Assembly (NCBI RefSeq): GCF_900115555.1
Contig: NZ_FOWX01000010.1
Span: forward strand, 111,654-175,653
Direction: 5' to 3'
Source: Pseudomonas borbori
GTDB taxonomy: Bacteria; Pseudomonadota; Gammaproteobacteria; Pseudomonadales; Pseudomonadaceae
DNA: 64,000 bases
Below, piece after piece: positions 8,973-17,696 of this stretch. A program made the translations under genes and the position numbers. The stretch's first letter is position 1, and each line of letters begins with the position of its first letter. The notes beneath the pieces are model-generated. The model was not told the origin of the DNA and searched no databases. It saw only the letters and a list, made by a program, of their open reading frames with translations.

Positions 8973-9371
8973 CTATAGACCGCAGTCGCTGCTGCTGAAG
9001 CGCTCGCTGACGACCGGGCGATTGCTCTTGTACTCGCTGAACTCGTAGCGCAGGACGGCGCCGCGGGCCAATAACTGGCGATAGCCCGGGTTGCGGCAGA
9101 CGCTGTTGGCCAGTTGCGCGCGCACGCTATCCGGGTTGCCGCGCATCTGCGCGGCATGCTCGGGGCGCACGCTCAGGTGGTTGACCAGTTGATTGCCGTC
9201 GACGCTATAGCCTTGATCGAGAATGTCTTCGTTGATCGCCCGCGGCGTCCCGATGCTGCTTTCCTTGGCGACTCGTTCGAGGGTCTTGCCCAGCTCGAAG
9301 TCGTTCAGCGATGCGGCCTGAACCAATGCGGGGAGGCTAAGGGCGAGGATTACAGCGGTCGGACGCAGCAT
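8973..9371 (-). CDS. Secreted PA3611-like (quorum-sensing-regulated virulence factor family) protein
   Basis: The 132-residue protein has a clear signal peptide (MLRPTAVILALSLPALVQA, cleavage near residue 19). The mature domain of about 110 residues has two cysteines, Cys92 and Cys130, that could form a disulfide in the periplasm. Sequence pattern and context fit P. aeruginosa PA3611, whose family name comes from expression studies; the molecular function is not established. The internal ATG at 9371 is chosen over a longer frame because the signal peptide begins there. It converges on the phosphoketolase-like gene. Confidence 0.75.
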   Translation of the reverse strand: MLRPTAVILALSLPALVQAASLNDFELGKTLERVAKESSIGTPRAINEDILDQGYSVDGNQLVNHLSVRPEHAAQMRGNPDSVRAQLANSVCRNPGYRQLLARGAVLRYEFSEYKSNRPVVSERFSSSDCGL

Positions 9372-10006
9372 GGGATTCTCCAGAGTCAGTTCAAAGCCTT
9401 CGACAGGCATGCGCCCGCAGAGGTTCGACAGGCCAGTATCTTACTAGCAGTTTGCCGGGTTGGATCGTCCGTCACGAGGGAAAGGCCTCGGTTTGAGATT
9501 TCGGATCGAGATGGTTTTTTGCGCAATTTCGGGCTGGAGAACTCCCGGTGATAAGTCGTTCTGCTTGACGAAAGAACTGAGCGGGCTCGAATTTTTGTAC
9601 TGGGCCGCGTTGCGTTAGATGGGCTGCCAGGGGGGCGCGTATTGATGCGCAAAGGGCTCTAAACAGGGCGCTTAGGTGGTGCGGGGTAAAAACTTTTGCA
9701 CAGTTGCGGTGCGCCTTGTCAAGACTGATTTTGTGATTGATGTAAATCCTTGATTCTCCTTGATGATTTCTTAAGTCAATGAAAAATATGATTTTTTTAT
9801 GCTGGTGAAAAAATCATCAGTTTGTCCATAAGCCCCGTGGCGCAGGCGGTCAGACGCCTTGCGGACATGTTATCCACTGAGTTATCCACAGTTTTTGTGG
9901 ATTGTCTCAGGGCTCCGCTCTGGCACGCCGCCAAGCGCGTTTTTCGCGCTTTACCTCGGTGAAAAAAGGAGTAAAGTGCGCGCCTTTCCCGCTATCGCTG
10001 TTGCTT
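9372..10006. other. 635-bp gene-free region: AT-rich tract and DnaA-box-like sites
   Basis: No convincing ORF is present on either strand. About 9715-9830 is strikingly AT-rich for this genome, with several A/T runs including a 7-T run near 9792-9800. It is followed by TTATCCACT (9870-9878) and TTATCCACA (9882-9890), which match the DnaA box TTATNCACA with one and zero mismatches. A weaker inverted site lies at 9896-9904. ATCCAC/GTGGAT also forms a small hairpin (9884-9902). A promoter for the Sel1-repeat gene is at the right end. A regulatory region or an sRNA is possible; an origin is not supported by gene context. Confidence 0.5.
9950..9977 (+). promoter_or_regulatory. Putative sigma-70 promoter of the Sel1-repeat gene
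   Basis: TTTACC (9950-9955) and TAAAGT (9972-9977) are separated by 16 nt and followed by a GCGCGCC discriminator-like stretch. The start codon at 10007 lies 29 nt downstream. This is a pattern match only. Confidence 0.45.
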
Positions 10007-10402
10007 ATGTCTCGTTTATCCGCTGCAACATCTCCTGTCAGCCCCCGCTTGCCGATACGTGTTGCGCTCTGGCTGCTGGACAGCCCGCGCTTCGGTGAAG
10101 CGCCAAGCGTCAAGCGCTTCGCTGGCCAGTTGCTCAAGCAGCCGGCGCGTCAGGGTGTGGTGCTGGCTCAGAGCCGCTTGGGCCAATTGCTCTGCCGCGA
10201 CTGTGGCAACGCCCGCGACCGGCGTATCGGCCTCGAATTATTGCGCCAGGCTGCGCGTTCCGGCGATCGCCGCGCCCAGCTGGAACTGGGTCGGCTGTAC
10301 AGCCAGCCGCGCAGCAATGAAGCGCTGCAGGCGCGGCACTGGCTGGAACTGGCCGCCGCACAGGGCTCGGCAGAAGCCAGGCAGCTGCTGGGCGGCCTCT
10401 GA
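10007..10402 (+). CDS. Small Sel1-repeat (TPR-like) protein
   Basis: The 131-residue protein contains one clear Sel1-like repeat (AQLELGRLYS...ARHWLELAAAQGSAEARQLL) and a weaker one before it (SRLGQLLCRDCGNARDRRIGLELLRQAARSG). Sel1 repeats form helical hairpins used for protein-protein contacts; no catalytic motif is visible. The ATG at 10007 is chosen because the sequence upstream looks like promoter rather than coding DNA. The N-terminal 25 residues are not an obvious signal peptide. It precedes rmuC by 69 nt and could be cotranscribed. Confidence 0.65.
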   Translation: MSRLSAATSPVSPRLPIRVALWLLDSPRFGEAPSVKRFAGQLLKQPARQGVVLAQSRLGQLLCRDCGNARDRRIGLELLRQAARSGDRRAQLELGRLYSQPRSNEALQARHWLELAAAQGSAEARQLLGGL

Positions 10403-10471
10403 TTCCGCTCTGAGCGTTCTGCGCGGGACCTGGCTGGGTATACTGCCCGGCAATCTTGCGCGGAGCCGCTT

Positions 10472-11959
10472 ATGCCAATCGATTTACCTTCCCAGCTACC
10501 TGCGCTGCTGTTCGGCCTGGCCGTCGCTGGCGTGCCGTTGCTGGTGCTGGCCTGGTCGCTGCAGCGGCGTGCGGCCAGTGCGCAACTCGAATCCAGCTTG
10601 CTGCAGGAGCGTCTGGGCAGTGTTCAGTTGGCTCAGGCCGGCTTGAGTGCGCAGCTCGACGAATGTCGCCAGGAGCTCGCCGAGATCAGCGAGATCAAGG
10701 CCGACCAGCAGGCCGAGCTGGCGGCCAAGCGGCGCGAGAGCGAACTGTTGCAGCACGAACGGCAGATCGCCCGCGAAGCCGCCCTGGCCTGGCACGCCCA
10801 GCGTGAGCAGCAGGAAGCCGAACTGCGTCGCCTGGGCGCCGAGCGCGCGGCCTTGAGTGCCGAGTTGCGCGAGCAGCAGGCCAGCCACCAGCAGCGCCTG
10901 GACGACCTGCAGGGCTCGCGCGATGAATTGCGCGCGCAGTTCGCCGAACTGGCCGGCAAGATCTTCGACGAGCGCGAGCAGCGTTTCGCCGAGACCAGCC
11001 AGCAGCGCCTGGGCCAGTTGCTCGACCCGCTCAAGGAGCGCATCCAGTCGTTCGAGAAACGCGTCGAGGAGAGCTACCAGCAGGAGGCCCGCGAGCGTTT
11101 CTCGCTGGGCAAGGAGCTCGAGCGCCTGCAGCAGCTCAATCAGCGTCTGGGCGATGAGGCAACCAACCTGACCCGTGCCCTGCAAGGCCAGAAGACCCAG
11201 GGCAACTGGGGCGAGCTGGTGCTCGAGCGGGTGCTGGAACACGCCGGGCTGGAGAAGGGCCGCGAATACCAGACCCAGGTCAGCCTGAAGAGCCCGGACG
11301 GCCAGCGTTTCCAGCCCGATGTGCTGATCCGGCTGCCCGGCGACAGGCAGGTGGTGGTGGATGCCAAGGTCAGCCTGACGGCCTACCAGCAATACATCGC
11401 CGGTGCAGACGAACCCAGCCGGCAACAGGCCCTGAAACAGCATGTGCTGTCCCTGCGTGGCCATTTGAAGGGCTTGTCGCTGAAGGATTACCAGCGCCTG
11501 GAAGGGCTGCACAGTCTGGATTTCGTGCTGTTGTTCGTGCCGATCGAGGCGGCCTTCGCCGCGGCGTTGCAGGCCGATGCCGGCCTGTTCCAGGAGGCCT
11601 TCGAGCAGCACATTGTGATCGTCAGTCCGACCACCCTGCTGGCGACCCTGCGGGTGATCGACAGCCTCTGGCGCCAGGAGCGCCAGGGCCAGAATGCCCG
11701 TGAGATCGCCGAGCGCGCCGGGGCGCTGTACGACAAGTTCGTCGCCTTCATCCAGGACCTGGACGAAGTCGGTGCGCGGCTGCAGCAACTGGACAAGGCC
11801 TACGCCGCGGCGCGCAACAAACTGTGCGACGGCCGCGGCAATATAGTCGGGCGGGTGGAGAACCTCAAACTGCTCGGCGCCCGCGCCAGCAAGAGCCTGT
11901 CGCCCGAGTTGCTTGAGCAGGCGGCAGGGGTGGTGTTGCTCGACGAGGCGGCCGAGTAG
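10472..11959 (+). CDS. rmuC: DNA recombination protein RmuC
   Basis: The 495-residue protein has an N-terminal membrane anchor (residues about 8-28) and a long Glu/Gln/Arg-rich coiled coil (about 35-220). The RmuC nuclease-like domain follows, beginning around QGNWGELVLERVLEHAGL. In E. coli, RmuC limits recombination at inverted repeats; the fold belongs to the PD-(D/E)XK superfamily. GGAG at 10462-10465 supports the ATG at 10472. The gene converges with the membrane protein on the opposite strand, leaving 46 nt between stops. Confidence 0.92.
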   Translation: MPIDLPSQLPALLFGLAVAGVPLLVLAWSLQRRAASAQLESSLLQERLGSVQLAQAGLSAQLDECRQELAEISEIKADQQAELAAKRRESELLQHERQIAREAALAWHAQREQQEAELRRLGAERAALSAELREQQASHQQRLDDLQGSRDELRAQFAELAGKIFDEREQRFAETSQQRLGQLLDPLKERIQSFEKRVEESYQQEARERFSLGKELERLQQLNQRLGDEATNLTRALQGQKTQGNWGELVLERVLEHAGLEKGREYQTQVSLKSPDGQRFQPDVLIRLPGDRQVVVDAKVSLTAYQQYIAGADEPSRQQALKQHVLSLRGHLKGLSLKDYQRLEGLHSLDFVLLFVPIEAAFAAALQADAGLFQEAFEQHIVIVSPTTLLATLRVIDSLWRQERQGQNAREIAERAGALYDKFVAFIQDLDEVGARLQQLDKAYAAARNKLCDGRGNIVGRVENLKLLGARASKSLSPELLEQAAGVVLLDEAAE

Positions 11960-12005
11960 GGCGCAGCGTCGCCACGCCGTCCTTGCCCAAGAAGCCCGGT
12001 CGCGC

Positions 12006-13262
12006 TCAAACCAGCAGCAACACCGCCGCCCCCGCCAGCAGGCCGGCGGCCATCACCGGCAGGGTGCGCAGGGCCAGCTGGCGGCCGCCGATCAGGGCGA
12101 TCAGCAAGCCCTTGACCAGGCTGTTGCTCAGGACCGCGAGGAAGATGCCCTGCACCGCGACCTGGGGAGCCAGCTCGGTCTTGGCGCTGCGTGCCAGGGT
12201 CAGGGTGATGGGGTCCACGTCGGCGAGTCCGGAGAGCAACGCCACCAGGTACACGCCCGCATCGCCAAGCCAGCGCCGCGCCGCCTCGACGAGGAACAGG
12301 ATCAGCACCAGCAGCACAGCGAAGCGCAATGCGGGAGCCAGTTCGAAGGGGTTCTTCAGCGGCGGTTCGGCGCTTTCCTCGCGCGGGTCGCCGGCCAGCC
12401 GGAAATACATCAGCGCCCCCCCGGCATAGACCAGGGCCGCCACGCCCAATGGCCAGAGCAGGCGCGGCAGCAACTGGGTATTGACCACGCCGACCTCCAG
12501 CAGCACCCGCGGGAACATCAGCGCCGAGGTGGCCAGCAGGCCGCAGGCCAGCATGGCGTGCAGGCCGCGCTGCTGGTTCAGGCGGGCCAGGGTGATGGTC
12601 ATCGCGGTGGAGGAGACGATGCCGCCGAGCAGGGCGGTGATCAGCAGGCCGTGGCGGGTGCCGACCAGGCGGATCGCCACATAGGCGGCGAAACCCAGGC
12701 CGGCGATCAGCACCACCATCCACCAGATGACGTAGGGGTTGAACGCCTGCCAGGGGCCGTAGCCCTGGTTGGGTAGGGCCGGCAGCAGCACCAGGGAGAT
12801 GAACAGCAGCTTCAGCACCCCCGACAGTTCCGCCTCGCTGAGTCGGCGCAGGGCGCCGTGCAGGGTGCGTTTGAGGCTCAGGAGCAGGGCCACCGCCACC
12901 GCCCCGGCGGCGGCCAGGGGAGGGTGTCCGGCGACTGCCAGGCTGCCGAGGACGAAGGTGATCAGCATCGCCACTTCGCTGGTCAGGCCGCGGTCGCCTA
13001 ACTGCATCAGGTCGCCGAAGTAGGAGGCGAGTACCAGGGCGGCGAAGCCGATGAAGACGACCGCCCAGGCGACCACGCCGAAATGTTCGCCGAGCAGCAT
13101 GGCGAAACCGCCGAGCAAACCGCTCAAACCATAGGTGCGGATGCCGGCGGCCAGGCGGCCGTCCTCGCTGTGGCGTTCCTGCCAGCCACGTTCGGCGCCG
13201 ATCAGCAGGCCAACCGCCAGCGCGCTGGCGAAATTCAGCAGGGTGTCGAGAGCCTCGGGCAT
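12006..13262 (-). CDS. MgtC/SapB-type membrane protein with DUF4010 domain
   Basis: The 418-residue polytopic protein has about 11-13 hydrophobic segments. The N-terminal third carries the MgtC/SapB-like GLLIGAERGWQER segment and the C-terminal part resembles DUF4010. Location in the inner membrane is clear. Proteins of this architecture have no settled function, and a link to Mg2+ homeostasis should not be assumed. It is flanked by rmuC (convergent) and, 147 nt upstream, by the giant sensor kinase in the same direction. Confidence 0.78.
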   Translation of the reverse strand: MPEALDTLLNFASALAVGLLIGAERGWQERHSEDGRLAAGIRTYGLSGLLGGFAMLLGEHFGVVAWAVVFIGFAALVLASYFGDLMQLGDRGLTSEVAMLITFVLGSLAVAGHPPLAAAGAVAVALLLSLKRTLHGALRRLSEAELSGVLKLLFISLVLLPALPNQGYGPWQAFNPYVIWWMVVLIAGLGFAAYVAIRLVGTRHGLLITALLGGIVSSTAMTITLARLNQQRGLHAMLACGLLATSALMFPRVLLEVGVVNTQLLPRLLWPLGVAALVYAGGALMYFRLAGDPREESAEPPLKNPFELAPALRFAVLLVLILFLVEAARRWLGDAGVYLVALLSGLADVDPITLTLARSAKTELAPQVAVQGIFLAVLSNSLVKGLLIALIGGRQLALRTLPVMAAGLLAGAAVLLLV

Positions 13263-13409
13263 GCGGCGTCCTTGAGCGGGGCTTGATCTTGGCAGTTTAG
13301 CCAGTGGGCGATCGCGACGTATTGCGGCAGGTCAGTGGGTGAGCGTCGCGGCCACTGGCAAGCGCGGCTGTCGTGCCGTCGCTTGTGGGAGGGGGTTCCC
13401 GCGGCCAGC

Positions 13410-16400
13410 CTAGCGCAACGTCAGGTGGCGGCTGAGCAGGGCGCGCAAGGCCGCCGGTTTGACCGGCTTGGCCAGGTAGTCGAGGCCGGCGGCGTGGACT
13501 GCGGCGATCAGTTCGGGACGGCCGTCGGCGCTGATCACCACGCCGGGCACTGGCTCGCCCAGGCGGGTGCGCAACCAGGCCATCAATTCGGTGCCGGTCT
13601 CGCCTTCGTCGAGGTGGTAGTCGATCAGGGCCAGGTGCGGGCGCACGTCTTCGCTGAGCAGGTGCTCGCACTCCAGGCGGTTGCGCGCGGTCCACACCTG
13701 GCAGCCCCAGCGCGACAGCAGGCTGTGCATGCCGGCGAGGATGCTGTCTTCGTTGTCGATGCACAGCACCTGGCTGCCGGTCAGCAACTGGCCATTGAGT
13801 TCGGCGCTGGCCGGCTTGGGCTTGGCCGCCGGGGTACGGGCCATAGGTACGCTGACGCTGAACACGCTGCCCTTGCCTGGCCAGGAACGCACCTCCAGCC
13901 TGTGTTCGAGTACCCGGCACAGGCCATCGGCAATCGCCAGGCCGAGGCCGAGGCCTTTCTCGGCGCGGGTCTGGTGGCTATCCAGGCGCTTGAACTCCTC
14001 GAAGATGACCTTGAGCTTGTCCTGCGGGATACCCGGGCCGCGATCCCACACCTCCAGGCGCAGCTGTCCGCCTGAGCGGCGCACACCCAGTAGCACGCGG
14101 CCCTTGGCGTAGCGGAAGGCGTTGGTGAGAAAATTCTGCAGCACCCGGCGCAGCAGTTTGCTGTCGCTGTCCACACGCAGGCGGCTGCCGCGCAGGCGGA
14201 AGTCGATGCCTTGCTCGGTGGCCAGCACCTTGAACTCGGCGCCCAGGGTATCGAACAGTGAATTGAGCGCGAAGGCGTTGCGCTCCGGGGTGATGCGGCC
14301 ATTCTCCAGGCGCGAGATGTCCAGCAGGTCGCTGATCAGGTCTTCCGCCGAGCGCAGCGAGCTGTCCAGGTGGCGTACCAGTTCCTTGGCCTCGCACGGC
14401 AGTGCGTCCTCCTGGTGGGAGAGTGCGGCGGAGAACAGCCGCGCGGCGTTCAGTGGCTGCATCAGGTCGTGGCTGACCGCGGCGAGGAAGCGGGTCTTCG
14501 ACTGGTTGGCCGATTCGGCCACGCCCTTGGCCTCGGTCAGCGCCTGATTCAGTTGCGACAGTTCCTGGGTGCGTTCGGCGACCCGCTGTTCCAGGCCTTC
14601 GTTGGCGTCCTTGAGTGCCCGTTCGGCCTCGCGGAACTCGGTGATGTCGGTAAAGCTCATGACGAAGCCGCCGCCGGGCATCGGGTTGCCGATCAGTTCG
14701 ATCACCCGGCCATTGGGGAAGGTTCGCTCGTAAGTGTGTGCGGTGCCCTGGCGCATCCAGTGCAGGCGCTTGGCGATGCTTTCCTCGACATCGGCGTTGC
14801 CGAGCATGCCGCGCTCGGCATTGAAGCGGATGATTTCGGCAATCGGTCGGCCGACGTAGACCAGGCCGTCCGGGTAGTCGAACAACTCGACGTAGCGATG
14901 GTTCCAGGCCACCAGGCGCAGCGACTGGTCGACCACGCTGATGCCCTGGGTGATGTTCTCGATCGCCCCTTGCAGCAGGGCGCGGTTGAACTGTAGTACC
15001 TCGCTGGCTTCGTCGACGATGCGCACCACATCCTCGACCTGCATCTCGCGCCCTTCGATGGCCGCCTTGACCACCGCACGGGTCGAGGAGGCGCCGAGCA
15101 CGCCGGCGAGCAGGCGTTCGGTGTGGGCGATCCACTCGCTGTTGGCCGGCAGGTTGGGGTTGAAGCTTTGCCCCTGACGGTAGGCGCAGCGCTTGAAGCT
15201 CTGTTGCGCGCGCTCCTTGCCGACGAAGCGGCTGGCGAGTATCAGCAAGTCGTTGACCTGAACCGCCAGCAGGCTGCGGTTGCTCGGCTTGGCGCCGAAA
15301 TCGTGGTTGATGAAGCGGCTGGCCTGCCAGTGTTCGGAAACCCGTGTACGGGAGAAATAGGACACCCAGGCGAACAGCAGGAAATTGCCGGCCAGCGACA
15401 GCGCCACGCCGCGGGTCAGGGCGTCGACCTCGAAGCCGATCGGCGCATAGAGCAGGCCTTGCAGGCCGGGCAGGCTGTCCAGCGACCAGCCGAGGCTGCG
15501 TGCCACCAGGGGCATGACCAGGGTGTAGAACCAGATCAGCGCGCCGAAGAGCATCCCGGCGAACACGCCGCGGCGGTTGGCCTGCTTCCATACCAGGGCG
15601 CCGAACATCGCCGGGGCCAGCTGGCTGATGGCGGCGAACGAAACCTGGCCAATGGTCGCCAGGCTGGCGTTGGAACCGAGCAGGCGATAGCACACATAGG
15701 CCAGCAGCAGGATCAGCACGATGCTCACCCGGCGGGCGGTGAGCATCCAGTGGCGGAAGGCCTCGAACGGCCGTTCGGTATTCTGTCGGCGCAATAGCCA
15801 GGGCAGCAGCATGTCGTTGGATATCATGGTCGACAAGGCGACGGACGCGACTATGACCATGCCGGTGGCCGCCGAGGCGCCGCCGATGAAGGCCAGTACG
15901 GCCAGGGTCGGGTGGGCCTGGGCCAGCGGCAGGCTGATGACGAAGGAATCCGGCGTCACCCCGGCCGGCAGCAGCATCTGCCCGGCCAGGGCGATGGGCA
16001 CGACGAACAGCGCGGCGAGCACCAGGTAGGCGGGGAACACCCAGCGCGCCAGGAGCAGATCCCTGGGCTCGATATTTTCCACCACGGCGACATGGAACTG
16101 CCGCGGCAGGCAGATGATGGCGATCATCGACATGCCCGTCAGGGTCAGCATCGCCGGCCAGTTCACCGCCTGGGACCAGAACTCGTCGAGTTCGGCGGTG
16201 TTGCGCGCCTGTTCGAACAGGTCGCCGAAACCGTTGTACAGCCCATAGGTGACGAAGGCGCCGACAGCGAGGAAGGCCAGCAGCTTGACCAGCGATTCGA
16301 AGGCGATCGCCAGCACCATGCCGCGGTGGTGTTCGGTGACGTCCAGGTTGCGCGTGCCGAACAGGATGGTGAACAGCGCCAGGATCAGCGATACGATCAG

Positions 16401-16886
16401 CGCGGTGTCCTGGGCGCGGATGCCGCTGGAGTCGGGACCGGCGCCGATCAGCAGGTTGACGCCGAGGACGATGCCCTTGAGTTGCAGGGCGATATAGGGC
16501 AGCACGCCGACCAGGCAGATCAGCGCCACGACTATCGCCAGGGGTTGGGATTTGCCGTAGCGCGCCGCGATGAAGTCGGCGATCGAGGTGATGTTCTCCT
16601 CCTTGCTGATCATCACCATCTTCTGCAGCACCCAGGGGGCGAGCAGCATGAGGATGATCGGACCCAGGTAGATCGGCAGGAATGACCAGAGCTGCTCGGT
16701 GGCCTGGCCGACCGCGCCGAAGAAGGTCCAGCTGGTGCAGTAGACCGCCAGTGACAGGCTGTAGACCCAGGCGCGCATGCGCGGCGGCAAGGGCGTGCGG
16801 CGGCGATCGCCATAGAAGGCGATGGCGAACAGGATGGCCATGTAGATCAGGGCGACCGCAGCGATCAACCCGCTGGACAGCGACAT
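13410..16886 (-). CDS. SLC5 transporter-like sensor histidine kinase with PAS and C-terminal receiver (hybrid kinase)
   Basis: The 1158-residue protein begins with a sodium/solute symporter-like membrane domain of about 13 helices (residues 1 to about 500). A PAS domain follows around GAIENITQGISVVDQSLRLVAW, then a coiled coil and HisKA with phospho-acceptor His806 in SHDLMQPLNA. HATPase_c has N-box NFLTNAF from 918 and G-boxes DRGPGIP and KGLGLGLAI. The receiver has phospho-acceptor Asp1089 in ALIDYH. CbrA and, by recollection, P. aeruginosa PA3271 share the transporter-kinase plan; CbrA lacks the receiver. No HPt domain or response regulator is adjacent, so phosphotransfer must go elsewhere. 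Whether it transports or only senses a solute is unknown. Confidence 0.88.
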   Translation of the reverse strand: MSLSSGLIAAVALIYMAILFAIAFYGDRRRTPLPPRMRAWVYSLSLAVYCTSWTFFGAVGQATEQLWSFLPIYLGPIILMLLAPWVLQKMVMISKEENITSIADFIAARYGKSQPLAIVVALICLVGVLPYIALQLKGIVLGVNLLIGAGPDSSGIRAQDTALIVSLILALFTILFGTRNLDVTEHHRGMVLAIAFESLVKLLAFLAVGAFVTYGLYNGFGDLFEQARNTAELDEFWSQAVNWPAMLTLTGMSMIAIICLPRQFHVAVVENIEPRDLLLARWVFPAYLVLAALFVVPIALAGQMLLPAGVTPDSFVISLPLAQAHPTLAVLAFIGGASAATGMVIVASVALSTMISNDMLLPWLLRRQNTERPFEAFRHWMLTARRVSIVLILLLAYVCYRLLGSNASLATIGQVSFAAISQLAPAMFGALVWKQANRRGVFAGMLFGALIWFYTLVMPLVARSLGWSLDSLPGLQGLLYAPIGFEVDALTRGVALSLAGNFLLFAWVSYFSRTRVSEHWQASRFINHDFGAKPSNRSLLAVQVNDLLILASRFVGKERAQQSFKRCAYRQGQSFNPNLPANSEWIAHTERLLAGVLGASSTRAVVKAAIEGREMQVEDVVRIVDEASEVLQFNRALLQGAIENITQGISVVDQSLRLVAWNHRYVELFDYPDGLVYVGRPIAEIIRFNAERGMLGNADVEESIAKRLHWMRQGTAHTYERTFPNGRVIELIGNPMPGGGFVMSFTDITEFREAERALKDANEGLEQRVAERTQELSQLNQALTEAKGVAESANQSKTRFLAAVSHDLMQPLNAARLFSAALSHQEDALPCEAKELVRHLDSSLRSAEDLISDLLDISRLENGRITPERNAFALNSLFDTLGAEFKVLATEQGIDFRLRGSRLRVDSDSKLLRRVLQNFLTNAFRYAKGRVLLGVRRSGGQLRLEVWDRGPGIPQDKLKVIFEEFKRLDSHQTRAEKGLGLGLAIADGLCRVLEHRLEVRSWPGKGSVFSVSVPMARTPAAKPKPASAELNGQLLTGSQVLCIDNEDSILAGMHSLLSRWGCQVWTARNRLECEHLLSEDVRPHLALIDYHLDEGETGTELMAWLRTRLGEPVPGVVISADGRPELIAAVHAAGLDYLAKPVKPAALRALLSRHLTLR

Positions 16887-17123
16887 GGGTACTCCGACAG
16901 CAAACTATATGGGACTTGCCCGGTCATAATGCAGGTGCCGATCACAGCTCCCCTCAAGACGAGACAATACTTCAAATGAATGCTCAGCAGTGTCGCAGTA
17001 AAGTGCCGTGCCGTCAGGCGCGACCAAGGTCGCAGGTCGGTCGGTTGCTGCCTTTGGGTAATTGTGGTCGGGCCTGTGCCCTGTTAGCGTGGCGCGCTTG
17101 CGTCTAGCCGGAGGAGGGAGCCC

Positions 17124-17693
17124 ATGTTCAAGCCGCAATTGATTACCCTGCAGCGCGGTGCGTTGCGTATCGAACCGATGCTCGATGGCGATATTCCGGC
17201 GCTGGTGGCCTTGGCCGAAGCCAATCGCCAGGAACTGATCCACATGAGTGGCACCCAGCGCCTGGACTGGTACCGCCAGGGCCTGCTCGACCAGCGTGAG
17301 GGCAAGGCGCTGCCGTTCGTCATCCGTCTCGGCGAGCAACTGGTGGGCACCACCCGTTTCGGCGACTTCATGCCGGCGCTGCCCGCCGCCGAGATCGGCT
17401 GGACCTGGCTCGACCACGGCCAGCACGGCACCGGCCTGAACGCCATGGTCAAGTACCTGATGCTGCGTCACGCCTTCGAGAGCTGGCGCATGGTCCGCGT
17501 GCAGTTGAAAACCGCCGCCAGCAACCTGCGCTCGCAACGCGCCATCGAAAAACTCGGCGCGCAGCGCGAGGGCGTGCTGCGCAATCATCGCCGGCTGGCC
17601 GACGGGCGGCTGGACGACAGCGTGCTGTACAGCATCACCGACCAGCAGTGGCCGGCGCTCAAGCAGCAGTTGGAGGCGCGTTTCAGCGGTTGA
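17124..17693 (+). CDS. GNAT-family N-acetyltransferase (RimJ/RimL type)
   Basis: The 189-residue protein has the acetyltransferase fold layout of the RimJ/RimL ribosomal-protein acetyltransferase group. It includes an EIGWTWLDHGQHGTGLNA acetyl-CoA-binding segment and the typical SNLRSQRAIEKLGAQREGVLRNHR ending. The substrate cannot be deduced; small molecules, peptides and protein N termini are all possible. A GGAGGAG ribosome site sits upstream of the ATG. The AraC-family gene begins 3 nt after the stop, so the two are very probably one operon, divergent from the sensor kinase. Confidence 0.85.
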   Translation: MFKPQLITLQRGALRIEPMLDGDIPALVALAEANRQELIHMSGTQRLDWYRQGLLDQREGKALPFVIRLGEQLVGTTRFGDFMPALPAAEIGWTWLDHGQHGTGLNAMVKYLMLRHAFESWRMVRVQLKTAASNLRSQRAIEKLGAQREGVLRNHRRLADGRLDDSVLYSITDQQWPALKQQLEARFSG

Positions 17694-17696
17694 TCG

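Noticed and set aside
9386..9652. 88-codon minus-strand ORF in the gene-free region
   Set aside because: Low-complexity Ser/Arg-rich translation, no ribosome site or homology pattern, and it runs into the 5' end of the PA3611-like gene.
9870..9904. A chromosomal replication origin
   Set aside because: Only two good DnaA boxes and none of the usual origin-linked genes are present, and the neighbourhood is ordinary core genome.
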